Under the pieces are notes generated by a model. It worked only from the letters and a program-made list of their open reading frames with translations. It was not told where the DNA came from and made no database searches. A DNA stretch of 64,000 bases from Anaerovibrio lipolyticus DSM 3074 (GTDB lineage: Bacteria > Bacillota > Negativicutes > Selenomonadales > Selenomonadaceae). Positions 9,032 to 18,403 of the stretch are shown here, one piece after another (within the stretch, counting starts at the first letter, position 1; each line of letters starts with the position of its first letter). Position numbers and translations under genes: made by a program. The stretch spans positions 124,001 to 188,000 of the forward strand of contig NZ_FQYW01000003.1 in assembly GCF_900141865.1 (NCBI RefSeq), written 5' to 3'.

Positions 9032-9961
9032 ATGGCTAGAATCTACAACAGTGTTACTGAACTTATCGGTGGTACCCCTCTTTTAAAGGCAAACAATTTC
9101 GCCAAGGCCAATAACCTTGAGGCTAATATTCTTGTGAAGCTGGAGTATTTCAATCCAGCAGGCAGTGTTAAGGACCGCATCGCCAAGGCTATGATTGAGC
9201 AGGCCGAGGCAGAGGGCAAGCTCACCCCTGACTCCGTTATCATCGAGCCTACCAGTGGCAACACCGGAATCGGCTTGGCCAGCTTCGCTGCAGCCCGTGG
9301 CTACAAGGCCATCCTCACCATGCCGGAGACCATGAGCGTGGAGCGCCGCAATCTCTTAAAGGCCTATGGTGCAGAGATTGTCCTTACCGATGGTGCCAAG
9401 GGTATGAAGGGTGCTATTGAAAAGGCCGAGGAACTGGCAAAGAACACCCCACATTCCTTTATCCCATCCCAGTTCACCAACCCTACCAACCCTGAAGCCC
9501 ATAAAAAAACCACCGGCCCAGAAATCTGGAATGATACCGATGGCAATGTGGATATATTTATTGCCGGCGTAGGCACTGGTGGTACTCTTACCGGTGTTGG
9601 GGAATATCTGAAGTCCCAAAAGGCCGATGTGAAGGTAGTAGCTGTGGAGCCTGCCACTTCCCCTGTTCTAAGCAAGGGCACTGCCGGTCCTCACAAGATT
9701 CAGGGCATTGGTGCCGGATTTGTTCCAGATACCCTGAATACCAAGATTTACGATGAAATTGCCCCTATTGAAAACGATGATGCCTTTAAGTATGGCCGCC
9801 AGTTCTCCCAGAGTGAGGGTATTCTCATCGGCATTTCTTCTGGCGCAGCTCTTGCAGCAGCTGTTCAGCAGGCCAAAAAGCCTGAGAACAAGGGCAAGAA
9901 CATCGTGGTCCTCCTGCCAGATACCGGTGACCGTTATCTGTCCACCCCTCTCTTTTCTTAA
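9032..9961 (+). CDS. cysK: Cysteine synthase A (O-acetylserine sulfhydrylase)
   Basis: A 309-residue fold-type II PLP enzyme making L-cysteine from O-acetylserine and sulfide. The PLP lysine is Lys47 in NPAGSVKDR. The substrate loop PTSGNTGIG, the phosphate-binding [10 protein letters not shown] and the C-terminal GISSGAA and [11 protein letters not shown] motifs are complete. The start follows TTAGGAGG. The gene stands alone between the dnaB terminator and the convergent prepilin peptidase gene. No cysE neighbour is present. Transcription probably depends on the promoter and dyads just upstream. Confidence 0.96.
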   Translation: MARIYNSVTELIGGTPLLKANNFAKANNLEANILVKLEYFNPAGSVKDRIAKAMIEQAEAEGKLTPDSVIIEPTSGNTGIGLASFAAARGYKAILTMPETMSVERRNLLKAYGAEIVLTDGAKGMKGAIEKAEELAKNTPHSFIPSQFTNPTNPEAHKKTTGPEIWNDTDGNVDIFIAGVGTGGTLTGVGEYLKSQKADVKVVAVEPATSPVLSKGTAGPHKIQGIGAGFVPDTLNTKIYDEIAPIENDDAFKYGRQFSQSEGILIGISSGAALAAAVQQAKKPENKGKNIVVLLPDTGDRYLSTPLFS

Positions 9962-9989
9962 AGCAGACTAATAAGCACTCGACAAATAA

Positions 9990-10673
9990 TCAGTTAAGTG
10001 TCAACAAAAACAATATCATGCCAGTGATGGCAAAATAGGGTCCGTAGGGATAATATTCCCTGCGGCCTCTTTTTTTTGTAATTAACAGCAGCAGGGCCAC
10101 AATTCCTCCAAGAATTGAGCCCACTATCACAGTGGTAAGAAGAAGATCCGAACCAAGCCACAGCCCCATGGCACCTATGAGCTTCACATCACCGCCGCCA
10201 AAACCTCCTCGGGTGATAACCGCAAGAAGGAAAAATCCAATGAAGCCAATAGCGGCAGCCATCAATCCATCTGCCAGACCATCACCTGTTACCAGCAATC
10301 TGCTGATTCCCAAAATGGCAAACAGGGCCAGCTGTTTATCAAAAATCACCTGCCACAAAAAATCAGTTAAAGAAAATTGCACCATAAAAAGGGAAACAGC
10401 AAATACATATAGAATAATAGGGTACTGAATCCCATATAAGTGATAAGCTATGGCAACACATATCAAAGGCACTATGGCTGCTATGAGCATAAGCCATTTA
10501 TTTTCTGCTACTGGCCTTGTGACGGGAATGAAGGTATCCAATTCGCTCTCGTATTCCCGGCTGAGATATTCGGACCAGGCCAGGAGCCCACGTCCCAAAA
10601 AATAGCCTAAGAGCCCCAACAGGGCAATGATTAAAACTTTATTTATAAAGATGTCTCCCAACAATTTAATCAC
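9990..10673 (-). CDS. Prepilin peptidase (A24 family), TadV/CpaA role
   Basis: A 227-residue polytopic membrane aspartic peptidase that should trim Flp and TadE-type prepilins. The second catalytic Asp sits in RGGFGGGDVKLIGAMG (the GxGD motif) and the first is probably in FSLTDFLWQVIFD. There are about six hydrophobic segments and a short N-terminal extension without the Cys pairs of PilD methyltransferase domains. The reading frame opens with GTG at 10673, but a GCAGGTG directly before it suggests that a nearby TTG (about 10664) may be the true start. It is divergent from the cpaB operon. Confidence 0.85.
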   Translation of the reverse strand: MIKLLGDIFINKVLIIALLGLLGYFLGRGLLAWSEYLSREYESELDTFIPVTRPVAENKWLMLIAAIVPLICVAIAYHLYGIQYPIILYVFAVSLFMVQFSLTDFLWQVIFDKQLALFAILGISRLLVTGDGLADGLMAAAIGFIGFFLLAVITRGGFGGGDVKLIGAMGLWLGSDLLLTTVIVGSILGGIVALLLLITKKRGRREYYPYGPYFAITGMILFLLTLN

Positions 10674-10754
10674 CTGCTTTAAAGATATCTACACAAAACA
10701 TAAAAATATTATCTTTTGCTAATAATTTATAAAGAAAAATCTAAACAATTGCAG

Positions 10755-10760
10755 TATAAT
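10755..10760 (+). promoter_or_regulatory. Candidate -10 box upstream of the Tad operon
   Basis: TATAAT lies 67 bases before cpaB in the 154-base divergent spacer. No convincing -35 is seen at the usual distance, so an activator or other sigma factor is possible. Confidence 0.35.
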
Positions 10761-10827
10761 ATATCCATAAACATATTTTAGGATATTAAATGCAATAAAA
10801 CAATTTTTAAATAAGGACAGGCAAAAA

Positions 10828-11820
10828 ATGAAACCAGAATTTACAAAACAATTTTCTGAAATGGCTGAAAAAATCAGCTACAAATATTGGATAGTTTTCG
10901 CCGCCATTGCCAGCCTACTGTTTGGCATCCTGTTGTTTATTTATTTGGAGCAAAAACCGGAAACACCGGTACCCGCCTATAACGGGGAAAAGGCCACAGT
11001 TATAGTGGCGGCCACGGATATTGCTCCCCGAACCCTTATTCAATCAAATATGCTCACTACAAAGGAAATTCCCGTGGAATTTGTGCCAGATGATGCCATT
11101 ACCGATGTAAAGGATATTGTAGGCAAGCCTGCTAAATTCCAGATAATGCGCGATGATATCGTTACCGACAGAAAGGTATTGATGGATATAAAGATGGCTG
11201 GCTTCACCGGCACTATTCCACCGGATTGTCGGGCCATATCCATAGGCATCAACGATGTTACCGGTATTTCCGGCTTCGCCAAGCCTGGAGATTATGTGGA
11301 TGTGTTGGTGGTATCAGGTAGTGGTAATGATAGCCGCATTACCTCCAACATTATTTTGCAAAATATTCTGCTTTTGGCCATAAACAAAACACCGATGTAC
11401 AGTCAGCGAAATGTTGTGGTAAATACACCAGCCAATGAGGATGGTGACAAAAATAATAATAGTAATAACAATAGCAACGTTCAGGGCAACAGCCAGCCTG
11501 CACCTAGCAATACCGCTTCTTCAGGCGTGGCCACCGCCACTTTGGCAGTATCACCAAGGGATGCCATGGAGCTTATCGCAGCAGCCCAGTCCGGCACCGT
11601 ATATCTTGTACTGAGACCTTATAAGCCTAGAGATACATTTACTACTAACACGGAATATTCCAAGGTAACTAATAAGGGGGCTACACCACAGGGAGGACAG
11701 CCTATGCCGGCAGGTGGCGGTCAGCCTGTATCCAACGGGGCAGCAGCACCGGCACCAGCCCAATCCTATGGTTCAGTTGAAGTTATTCGCGGTACCAAAG
11801 TTACCAGAGAGGGAGCCTAA
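10828..11820 (+). CDS. cpaB: Flp pilus assembly protein CpaB/RcpC
   Basis: A 330-residue periplasmic protein with one N-terminal membrane anchor (about residues 20-42). A SAF domain follows (ATVIVAATDIAPRTLIQSNML), then the RcpC/CpaB domain (PPDCRAISIGINDVTGISGFAKPGDYVDVLVV). In Tad systems CpaB works with the secretin. A low-complexity Asn/Ser stretch (about 208-222) and a Gly/Pro/Ala-rich tail interrupt the fold. The start follows AAGGACAGG. It is the first gene of the plus-strand Tad operon, three bases before cpaC. Confidence 0.92.
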   Translation: MKPEFTKQFSEMAEKISYKYWIVFAAIASLLFGILLFIYLEQKPETPVPAYNGEKATVIVAATDIAPRTLIQSNMLTTKEIPVEFVPDDAITDVKDIVGKPAKFQIMRDDIVTDRKVLMDIKMAGFTGTIPPDCRAISIGINDVTGISGFAKPGDYVDVLVVSGSGNDSRITSNIILQNILLLAINKTPMYSQRNVVVNTPANEDGDKNNNSNNNSNVQGNSQPAPSNTASSGVATATLAVSPRDAMELIAAAQSGTVYLVLRPYKPRDTFTTNTEYSKVTNKGATPQGGQPMPAGGGQPVSNGAAAPAPAQSYGSVEVIRGTKVTREGA

Positions 11821-11822
11821 AA

Positions 11823-13148
11823 ATGAAAAATACTATACATAATTGGCAACTTCATATAGCCACCATGCTGACCGCATTAATGCTGTTTCTGTCCACCTCT
11901 GTGGCAGCAGCCTACGTTCAGCCTCTCTATCTGGAGATAAATCAATCTACCCTTTTTAATGCCTCCAGCTATGCTGACATTATCAGGGTAGCCATTGCAA
12001 ATCCCGCCATTGCGGATGTAAATGTTATCAACAACAGAACCCTTAATATTATCGGCGTATCTCCCGGTTCCACCAGCCTTACAGTATGGACCGATGATGG
12101 TATGCAGCAGGATTTTATAGTAAATGTTTCCAACAAGGACTCCGGCACCTCAAATGCCATCAAGCAGGCCATAAACATTCCCGGAATCACTGTGGAAAAG
12201 GTGGGGGACAGAATTCTCCTAAAGGGAAAGGTTAAAAACCAATATGAAAAGCAGCAGGCCCACAGCGTGGCCGTTATGTTCGTAAGTAATCCTGAAAACG
12301 TCATCAATATGCTGGAAATGGATAACCCTACCCAGATTAATCTGGCAGCCATGGTAATTGATATTTCCAATGCTGATGCCAAGGATCTGGGCATTATGAC
12401 AGGCTCCAGCGGTACTGTCAGGACTGAAGCCGGGGATTTCAGTGGAATATCCTTTGGCAGCTTCTATGGTGGTCAGGATTTCAAGCAGTTTGGCCCCCAT
12501 GTTTACAACAACATTAATTTTAAACTTAACCTTCTTATAAAACAGGGAAAGGCCAGAATTCTTTCCAGACCAAATGTTACCACCATGAGCGGTGAGGAAG
12601 CCGAAATTCTCATAGGTGGCGAGATTCCACTGCCTACTTCCAACAAAAACGGTGATGTTTCCATAACCTGGCGTGAATACGGCATTAAGCTCCATATCAA
12701 GCCTACTGCCACCCCGGACAACAATATCACTACGGGGGTAAATGCAGAAATCAGTTCCCTGGATAACAGTAATGCTGTAACCACCAGCGCGGGCACAATT
12801 CCTGCCCTCCTTTCCCGTAAGGCTTCCACCGTTATTACCATTCCGGATGGTGAAACCATGTCCATTGGCGGTCTTATGAACAACAGTGAAAGCAAGAATG
12901 TAAGCAAGATTCCGCTTCTCAGTTCCATTCCTATCATTGGTGAATTCTTCAAATACACTAGCACATCCAGAGATCGTCATGAGCTGGTTATCCTTATCAC
13001 ACCTACCATCGTAAACAGCGATGATCCGTTAAAGGTATCCCAGCCATTTGCCAATGCAGTGGAGCAGGCTAAGCAGGAGTATGGCGACATGAAGGAAGTA
13101 AGTCCAAATGATTTGGATATCGTAAAGAACAACTATGAAGAAAAATAA
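11823..13148 (+). CDS. cpaC: Tad pilus secretin CpaC/RcpA
   Basis: A 441-residue outer-membrane secretin. A signal peptide ends near AAA at residues 26-28. The N-terminal pilus domain (about 30-105) contains the DVNVINNRTLNIIG motif, then a BON-like segment (about 110-170), then the secretin domain (from about 225) with LSRPNVTTMSGEEAEILIGGEIP and VITIPDGETMSIGGLM. A secretin needs an outer membrane, which supports a diderm host. It directly follows cpaB (GAGGGAG before ATG). Confidence 0.94.
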   Translation: MKNTIHNWQLHIATMLTALMLFLSTSVAAAYVQPLYLEINQSTLFNASSYADIIRVAIANPAIADVNVINNRTLNIIGVSPGSTSLTVWTDDGMQQDFIVNVSNKDSGTSNAIKQAINIPGITVEKVGDRILLKGKVKNQYEKQQAHSVAVMFVSNPENVINMLEMDNPTQINLAAMVIDISNADAKDLGIMTGSSGTVRTEAGDFSGISFGSFYGGQDFKQFGPHVYNNINFKLNLLIKQGKARILSRPNVTTMSGEEAEILIGGEIPLPTSNKNGDVSITWREYGIKLHIKPTATPDNNITTGVNAEISSLDNSNAVTTSAGTIPALLSRKASTVITIPDGETMSIGGLMNNSESKNVSKIPLLSSIPIIGEFFKYTSTSRDRHELVILITPTIVNSDDPLKVSQPFANAVEQAKQEYGDMKEVSPNDLDIVKNNYEEK

Positions 13149-13178
13149 TTCTGATGCAGTTTTTTCGGAGATGAGCGT

Positions 13179-13991
13179 ATGGCTGAAGAACAAATTAACG
13201 GTGTCATTATAACCTTTTTTAGTACAGCCTCGGCTGTGGGAAAAACCCTTATAAGTATAAATATGGCCTCAGAGCTGGCCAGAGAGGGCTATAGTGTGTG
13301 CCTGGCAGATTTTGATCTGCAATTTGGGGACATCAGAAATTATCTGCGCCTTAACCCCGAATATACCATTACTGACCTTTGTGACCGTATAAAGGCGGAT
13401 TCGGGCAGCTCTCTGATGCCTATGCTCACCACCTATGCCTACGAAGGGGTGGCTTTTCAGGTGATTCCAAATCCAAACAAGCTGGAGGAGGCCTACAATC
13501 TAAGTCCTGAAGCCATCATTGATGTGCTGAAGAATCTGCGGATGCAATATGACTATATTATCGTGGACACCACATCCATGTTCAGCGTACTGAATCTGGC
13601 CCTTTTGGATATCAGTACCATCGTTACCTTTCTGGGAATTGTGGATTTCATACCAACCATAAAAAATATGAAAATAGGTAATGAAACCCTCCGTACCTTG
13701 AACTACGATTCCAACAAGATTCGTCTGGTGCTGAACCGCAGTGATTCCAAGACCCATATTCAGCTGAAGGACGTGGTAAGCATATTGGGTGAGGATTTCT
13801 ATCACATTCTCCACAATGATTTCATTTCCGCCAGTGAATCCATTGCCAGTGGAATTCCCCTGGTATTAAACGGTCAGGATAGCGAGCTCACCCAGGAGCT
13901 CCGTGCTTTGGTGGCAAGATATACCAATAAGGGCTACCAGACCACAGGAACTCAAAAGAAGAACTCGTGGCTGTCCAAGATATTTAGTTAG
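13179..13991 (+). CDS. TadZ/CpaE-like ParA-family ATPase with degenerate P-loop
   Basis: A 270-residue MinD/ParA fold protein without a receiver domain. The P-loop reads STASAVGKT (15-23): the GKT is kept, but the signature lysine of the deviant Walker A motif (KGGxGKT) is replaced by Ala17. LADFDLQFGDI and YDYIIVDTTS correspond to the A' and B motifs, though the usual proline after the Walker B Asp is absent. TadZ proteins place the Tad machine at the pole in other bacteria. It is followed 14 bases later by a second TadZ-like gene, so the two may form a heteromeric pair. Confidence 0.85.
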   Translation: MAEEQINGVIITFFSTASAVGKTLISINMASELAREGYSVCLADFDLQFGDIRNYLRLNPEYTITDLCDRIKADSGSSLMPMLTTYAYEGVAFQVIPNPNKLEEAYNLSPEAIIDVLKNLRMQYDYIIVDTTSMFSVLNLALLDISTIVTFLGIVDFIPTIKNMKIGNETLRTLNYDSNKIRLVLNRSDSKTHIQLKDVVSILGEDFYHILHNDFISASESIASGIPLVLNGQDSELTQELRALVARYTNKGYQTTGTQKKNSWLSKIFS

Positions 13992-14005
13992 GAGGTGCCT
14001 TCTCA

Positions 14006-15142
14006 ATGATTAACAACAACGTCATGCTGGTGGAGGGCAACCGCCTTTATTTGGAGCAGCTTTCCAACATAATTCGGGAAACTGAAACCGTCACCCTGGT
14101 GGCCCGTTTCAGGGATGCCAAGGATGCCCTGGGCCAGGGCATGGTATTTACCCCCAATATTATTCTGCTGGATGCAGATAATCCTAATATTATGAGTCTG
14201 TTGGAGGAATTTCATCGGGTGTATCCCCATGCGGATATCATATGCACCGGTGAAAAATGGTCCGCTGAAAGCTCCAGTCTCTATGTAAATGCAGGAGCCA
14301 AGTGCTTCTTGGTAAAGCCTTTTTCCTCTGAGGAGCTGCTGGATGCCATCTTTGCCTTTAGCAAACCGGCAGCGGGAGGGAAGGAAGCCAAGGTTATGAC
14401 CTTCTTCAGCCCTAAGGGAAAAAGTGGCAAGACCACCCTTATTGCCAATTTGGCCATGGCCATCTCCAGAAAAACCAATGCCAGTGTGGGCATTATTGAC
14501 GCCGACCTACAATTTGGAGATATGGCCTTCTTTTTCAACCTAAAGCCACAAAGCACCATTGTGGAGGCCGCCAGAGATACGGATTTCCTTTCTCCGGTGT
14601 CCCTTAATTCCTACTTTGTGCCCGTGGCCAAGAACGTGTCCATTCTTTGTGGTACCAAGGAGCCAAGCCTTATTGACAAGGTGAGCATACATTCTTTGGA
14701 AACTATTATTAATATGGCCAGAACCATGTTCCAGTACGTGCTTATTGATGTTCCGGCAGGCTTTAATCCCACCTCCATTGCAGCAGCGGAAATGTCTGAT
14801 ACCACCTACATTGTTACCATGCTGAATGGCAGTGGGTTCGAGGTGCAGCATATTCAGCGTTCTATGGATATTTTTACCACCTGGCCTGATTACAAGAAAA
14901 GGGTGAAGATTATTCTTACTCGTGTAGAGCCTTGTACTATTACTGCCAAGCAACAAATGGAGGAATTAATCGGCTATCCGGTGGTTGGTATTATTCCTAA
15001 TGCCTATCTGGATGTGGCCACCGCCGCCGATGACGGCCGTATGGCTCTTGATTTAAAGCCAAACAGCCCTCTCAGTCAGCGAATTAACTATCTGGCGGGG
15101 AGAATCACCAAGGAAAAGCAGGATAACGACGATGATTTTTAA
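14006..15142 (+). CDS. CpaE/TadZ-like protein, receiver-like plus MinD domain
   Basis: A 378-residue protein. The first 120 residues have a response-regulator-like fold (IILLDADNPNIM, then FLVKPFSSEELLDAI), and the C-terminal MinD-like ATPase has an intact deviant Walker A (SPKGKSGKTTL) and DADLQFGDMAF. The start follows TTAGGAGGTG. It overlaps tadB by 11 bases. In Tad systems this protein recruits the secretion ATPase to the assembly site. Unlike the preceding paralog, its nucleotide site looks complete. Confidence 0.9.
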   Translation: MINNNVMLVEGNRLYLEQLSNIIRETETVTLVARFRDAKDALGQGMVFTPNIILLDADNPNIMSLLEEFHRVYPHADIICTGEKWSAESSSLYVNAGAKCFLVKPFSSEELLDAIFAFSKPAAGGKEAKVMTFFSPKGKSGKTTLIANLAMAISRKTNASVGIIDADLQFGDMAFFFNLKPQSTIVEAARDTDFLSPVSLNSYFVPVAKNVSILCGTKEPSLIDKVSIHSLETIINMARTMFQYVLIDVPAGFNPTSIAAAEMSDTTYIVTMLNGSGFEVQHIQRSMDIFTTWPDYKKRVKIILTRVEPCTITAKQQMEELIGYPVVGIIPNAYLDVATAADDGRMALDLKPNSPLSQRINYLAGRITKEKQDNDDDF

Positions 15143-16100
15143 GCTAATGATGGCCCTTCTTGCTGCCCTTATAGTTTTTAGTGTATTTATGTTTTTTCTG
15201 GGCCGCAAGAACAGTGAAAAACAAAATATCAAGAAGCGTATCGCCTATTTTGCCGACTACCAGGCAGGTCATACAGCTTCTGGCAGGAAAAAAACTCTGG
15301 GGGATTTTATAAAGTACCTGCTTCACCGTGGAGGTGAAATGCTGGAGCCCTTTAAGAGGAGCAATTCCCTTGAGCTTAAGATGCAGCAGGCTGACTGGCC
15401 CATTACAGGACCAGAATTTCAGCTTATTCTGACCAGCTTGGGCATATTTGGTGCTCTGGCCTTCTTCGCCTATACCCATCAAATAATCAGCATGCTTTTG
15501 GGCTTTATTTTCGGAGCCCTGCTGGGATGGGCTGTACTTAATTTTCACATCCAGAGGCGACAGGCTGCCTTTACCAACCAGCTCAGCGATATGCTGAAGA
15601 TGATTGCAGATGCCATGCGGGCTGGCTTTAGCTTTATGCAGGCCATGGAGCATGTGGCCAGAGAAATGGATGCCCCTGCCAGCAGGGAGGTAGAGAAGCT
15701 CATGCGGGAAACCAATCTCAGAGTACCTCTGGAAACCGCTCTGGAAAATATGAGCGCAAGGGTCAAAAGCAAGGACTTTGATCTGGTAATAACTGCAGTG
15801 CTGATTCAGCGCCAGGTGGGAGGCAATTTGTCCCAGATATTGGACAGCATCAGTAATACCATTAATGCCCGGCTAAGAATGCGCCAGGAAGTGAAAACCC
15901 TTACATCCCAGGGAAGAATGTCTGGAATTATCCTTGCGCTGTTACCAATTGCCCTGGCAGTGTTTATTAATACCATTAATCCCAGCTATTTAAAGCCTTT
16001 ATTTGAAGAGGAAATCGGCCACATTGCCATAGGAATTGCAGTTTTTTTAGAAATTATTGGTTTTATAGTTATTAAACGGATCGTAAATATCGATACATAG
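15132..16100 (+). CDS. tadB: Tad inner-membrane platform protein TadB
   Basis: A 322-residue type II secretion F-domain protein. One N-terminal helix, a pair of helices at about 88-132, the T2SSF cytoplasmic domain (NQLSDMLKMIADAMRAGFSFMQAMEHVA), and C-terminal helices (about 255-318) give the expected topology. It begins within the end of the cpaE-like gene. Here tadB precedes flp and tadA, whereas tadA-tadB-tadC is the usual order. Confidence 0.9.
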   Translation: MIFKLMMALLAALIVFSVFMFFLGRKNSEKQNIKKRIAYFADYQAGHTASGRKKTLGDFIKYLLHRGGEMLEPFKRSNSLELKMQQADWPITGPEFQLILTSLGIFGALAFFAYTHQIISMLLGFIFGALLGWAVLNFHIQRRQAAFTNQLSDMLKMIADAMRAGFSFMQAMEHVAREMDAPASREVEKLMRETNLRVPLETALENMSARVKSKDFDLVITAVLIQRQVGGNLSQILDSISNTINARLRMRQEVKTLTSQGRMSGIILALLPIALAVFINTINPSYLKPLFEEEIGHIAIGIAVFLEIIGFIVIKRIVNIDT

Positions 16101-16115
16101 GTAAATAATAATTCA

Positions 16116-16143
16116 TTTTCCCCGTGACTTTTTTAGGGAAAAA
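16116..16143 (+). other. Inverted repeat between tadB and flp
   Basis: TTTTCCC and GGGAAAA are separated by about 13 bases, with no clear T-run after. It could be a weak terminator or an RNA processing site that lets flp be expressed at a different level from the upstream genes. Confidence 0.4.
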
Positions 16144-16230
16144 GTGTATTATTATTTCGTAGCTATTATTTGTTAATTATTTTAGGACAATTGTAGCAAC
16201 ATTGTTTTGTCTTGAAGGGAGGAACTTATT

Positions 16231-16428
16231 ATGAAGGTTATGCGTTATTTGGAACAGAAGGGTCAGGGTATTGTGGAATATGCTCTGATTCTTGCATTTG
16301 TAGTTGCCATTGCGGCAGGTCTTACCAATGCTGGTGGTATTAAAGACAAGGTTTCAGCCATTTTTACTCAGGTAGGAAATACCCTTGATACTGCAAAGAA
16401 TAATTCAACTACAACTACAAATCCATAA
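16231..16428 (+). CDS. flp: Flp-type pilin
   Basis: A 65-residue major Tad pilin. The cleavage region KGQGIVEYALIL has Gly at -1 and Glu at +5, and the hydrophobic helix continues through LAFVVAIAAGL. The C-terminus is Asn/Thr-rich. GGGAGG precedes the ATG. The 130-base gap before it and the hairpin after it set it apart within the operon, as expected for a highly expressed structural subunit. Confidence 0.95.
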   Translation: MKVMRYLEQKGQGIVEYALILAFVVAIAAGLTNAGGIKDKVSAIFTQVGNTLDTAKNNSTTTTNP

Positions 16429-16450
16429 TTCCTCTGGATGTATTTAGAAG

Positions 16451-16479
16451 CTGCATCAGCGGAGGAACGCTAGTTGCAG
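16451..16479 (+). other. Hairpin between flp and tadE
   Basis: CTGCA-CAGCG pairs with CGCTAG-TTGCAG around a GGAGGAA-containing loop, with a small bulge and one G-U pair. No T-run follows, so it is more likely an mRNA stabiliser or processing element at the flp 3' end than a terminator. Confidence 0.45.
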
Positions 16480-16532
16480 TGACTACATTCGGAAATCTTT
16501 AAAAGAAAAATTAAAACTGAGGAGGCAGAATT

Positions 16533-16982
16533 ATGAGATTCCAAAAAGCACAAGCCATTGTGGAATTTGCATTTGTTCTGCCTCTTTTTCTTTTGCTCAT
16601 GGTGGGATTATTTTACTTTGGTTTTGCCTTTGCGGACTATCTGATGCTGAGCAATACCACCAGAAGCATTGCCCATGAGGCCTCTTTGGCCCAGGATACT
16701 GCCGCTCGCCAGACCATTGTAAAGAACAATATCAAGGATGTTAAGCTCATCAGTGATATCTTTAAATGGGAGCCGGACAGGGAATCCGGGGGAAATAATC
16801 AATATCTGGAAGTAAAAAATGAAAATAATGATGTGGTGGTAACAACCAACGCACCTTATAATACAAATTCCTATTTTGGCCGACTTATGAGAAATTTTGG
16901 CTCAAGTAGTGCCCTTAAGGGGATTAATATAAAATACACCATGTACCGCCCTAATTCCGGCAGCTCCAGTGGGGGCAGTTAG
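16533..16982 (+). CDS. tadE: TadE-like minor pseudopilin
   Basis: A 149-residue protein with the TadE motif near the N-terminus (QAIVEFAFVLPLFLLLMVGLF) and a soluble C-terminal part ending in a Ser/Gly-rich tail. TadE and TadF are minor pseudopilins processed by the same peptidase as Flp. A GGAGG box precedes ATG. No separate tadF is visible. Confidence 0.85.
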   Translation: MRFQKAQAIVEFAFVLPLFLLLMVGLFYFGFAFADYLMLSNTTRSIAHEASLAQDTAARQTIVKNNIKDVKLISDIFKWEPDRESGGNNQYLEVKNENNDVVVTTNAPYNTNSYFGRLMRNFGSSSALKGINIKYTMYRPNSGSSSGGS

Positions 16983-17020
16983 GCGGTTATTTTGGTGCTT
17001 TGAAGTGGAGTGAAGTTACC

Positions 17021-18403
17021 TTGTCACTTTTGGAAAGATTAGGCCGCCCCAATCAGCGGAATGTACAGGTGAGAATCTTTGCCTCCCTTTCCGTGGATCA
17101 GGTGGACAATTCCTTTCAGGAAATTAAATTAAAAATACATCATCGCATAGTGGAGGAAATGACTCCGGAGGAGCAGCGGATTTTATCCACTAAAAATCAG
17201 GATGTGCTGGAAATTGAGCATATCATAGATTCCTATGTCCAAAAGGTACTGGATGAAAATCCCTTTGCCATTCCTAGGGGTGAGCGGAGCAGAGTTATCA
17301 GTGACCTTAGGGATGAAATGCTGGGACTGGGGCCTATTGAGGGCCTCTTAAAGGATGATTCCATTACAGAGGTAATGGTAAACGGTCCCAAGAAAATTTT
17401 TGTGGAGCGTATGGGAAAGCTTATGCTGACAGATATTACCTTCCACAATGATGAGCACCTGATGAATATAATTGAGCGGATTATTTCCCCACTGGGACGC
17501 CGCATTGATGAGGCCTCCCCATTGGTGGATGCCCGTCTTAGTGATGGTTCCCGTGTCAATATTATTATCCCTCCACTTTCCTTGGTGGGTCCGGTGGTAA
17601 CCATCCGTAAGTTTTCCAAAAAGCCGTTGACCTTTGATAATCTCATTAATTTTGGTACCTTGGACCGCAGGATGGCCAAGTTCCTGCAGGCCTGTGTGGC
17701 AGCTAAAATTAATATACTGGTAACAGGTGGTACCGGCTCTGGTAAAACCACCACCCTAAATGCCCTGTCTTCCTTTATCCCAAGCAATGAACGCATCGTC
17801 ACCATTGAGGATGCGGCAGAGCTACGGTTACAGCAGCCCCATGTGGTAATTCTGGAATCCCGCCCTGCCAATATCGAAGGCAAGGGTCAGATTACCATTC
17901 GCGATCTTGTAAGAAACGCCCTGCGTATGCGCCCTGACCGCATTGTAGTGGGGGAAGTGCGCTCCGGTGAGGCTCTTGATATGCTGCAGGCCATGAATAC
18001 GGGCCATGATGGTTCCCTTACCACCGCCCATGCCAACAGCCCAAGAGATGCCCTCAGCCGTTTGGAAACCATGGTGCTCATGTCTGGCTTTGATTTGCCG
18101 GTAAAGGCCATCAGAGAGCAGATTTCCTCTGCCATTGACCTAATACTCCATCAGTCCCGCATAAAGGATGGCAGCCGCAAGATTACCCATATAACTGAGG
18201 TTCAGCATTTAGAGGGTGATACCATTACCACCCAGGATCTTTTCTATTATCAGATGACGGGTATGGACGAAACTGGCAAAGCCATGGGACGCTTTGTGGC
18301 TACAGGACTGCTGCCGGGCTTTTTGGACAAATTCCAAACCAACGGCGTTGAGCTGCCTGATGAAATGTTCCAGAATATGGGAGATGAGGGGGGAATGTAT
18401 TGA
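17021..18403 (+). CDS. tadA: Tad secretion ATPase TadA/CpaF
   Basis: A hexameric secretion ATPase of about 460 residues powering Flp assembly. Walker A is GGTGSGKTTTL and the Asp box, Walker B and His box read RIVTIEDAAELRL, RPDRIVVGEVRSGE and TGHDGSLTTAHANS. The N-terminal domain contains DEMLGLGPIEGLL and EVMVNGP. Two TTG starts are possible: 17000, with no clear ribosome-binding site, or 17021, ten bases after GGAG; the latter is used. The end overlaps the tadC ATG. Confidence 0.92.
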   Translation: MSLLERLGRPNQRNVQVRIFASLSVDQVDNSFQEIKLKIHHRIVEEMTPEEQRILSTKNQDVLEIEHIIDSYVQKVLDENPFAIPRGERSRVISDLRDEMLGLGPIEGLLKDDSITEVMVNGPKKIFVERMGKLMLTDITFHNDEHLMNIIERIISPLGRRIDEASPLVDARLSDGSRVNIIIPPLSLVGPVVTIRKFSKKPLTFDNLINFGTLDRRMAKFLQACVAAKINILVTGGTGSGKTTTLNALSSFIPSNERIVTIEDAAELRLQQPHVVILESRPANIEGKGQITIRDLVRNALRMRPDRIVVGEVRSGEALDMLQAMNTGHDGSLTTAHANSPRDALSRLETMVLMSGFDLPVKAIREQISSAIDLILHQSRIKDGSRKITHITEVQHLEGDTITTQDLFYYQMTGMDETGKAMGRFVATGLLPGFLDKFQTNGVELPDEMFQNMGDEGGMY

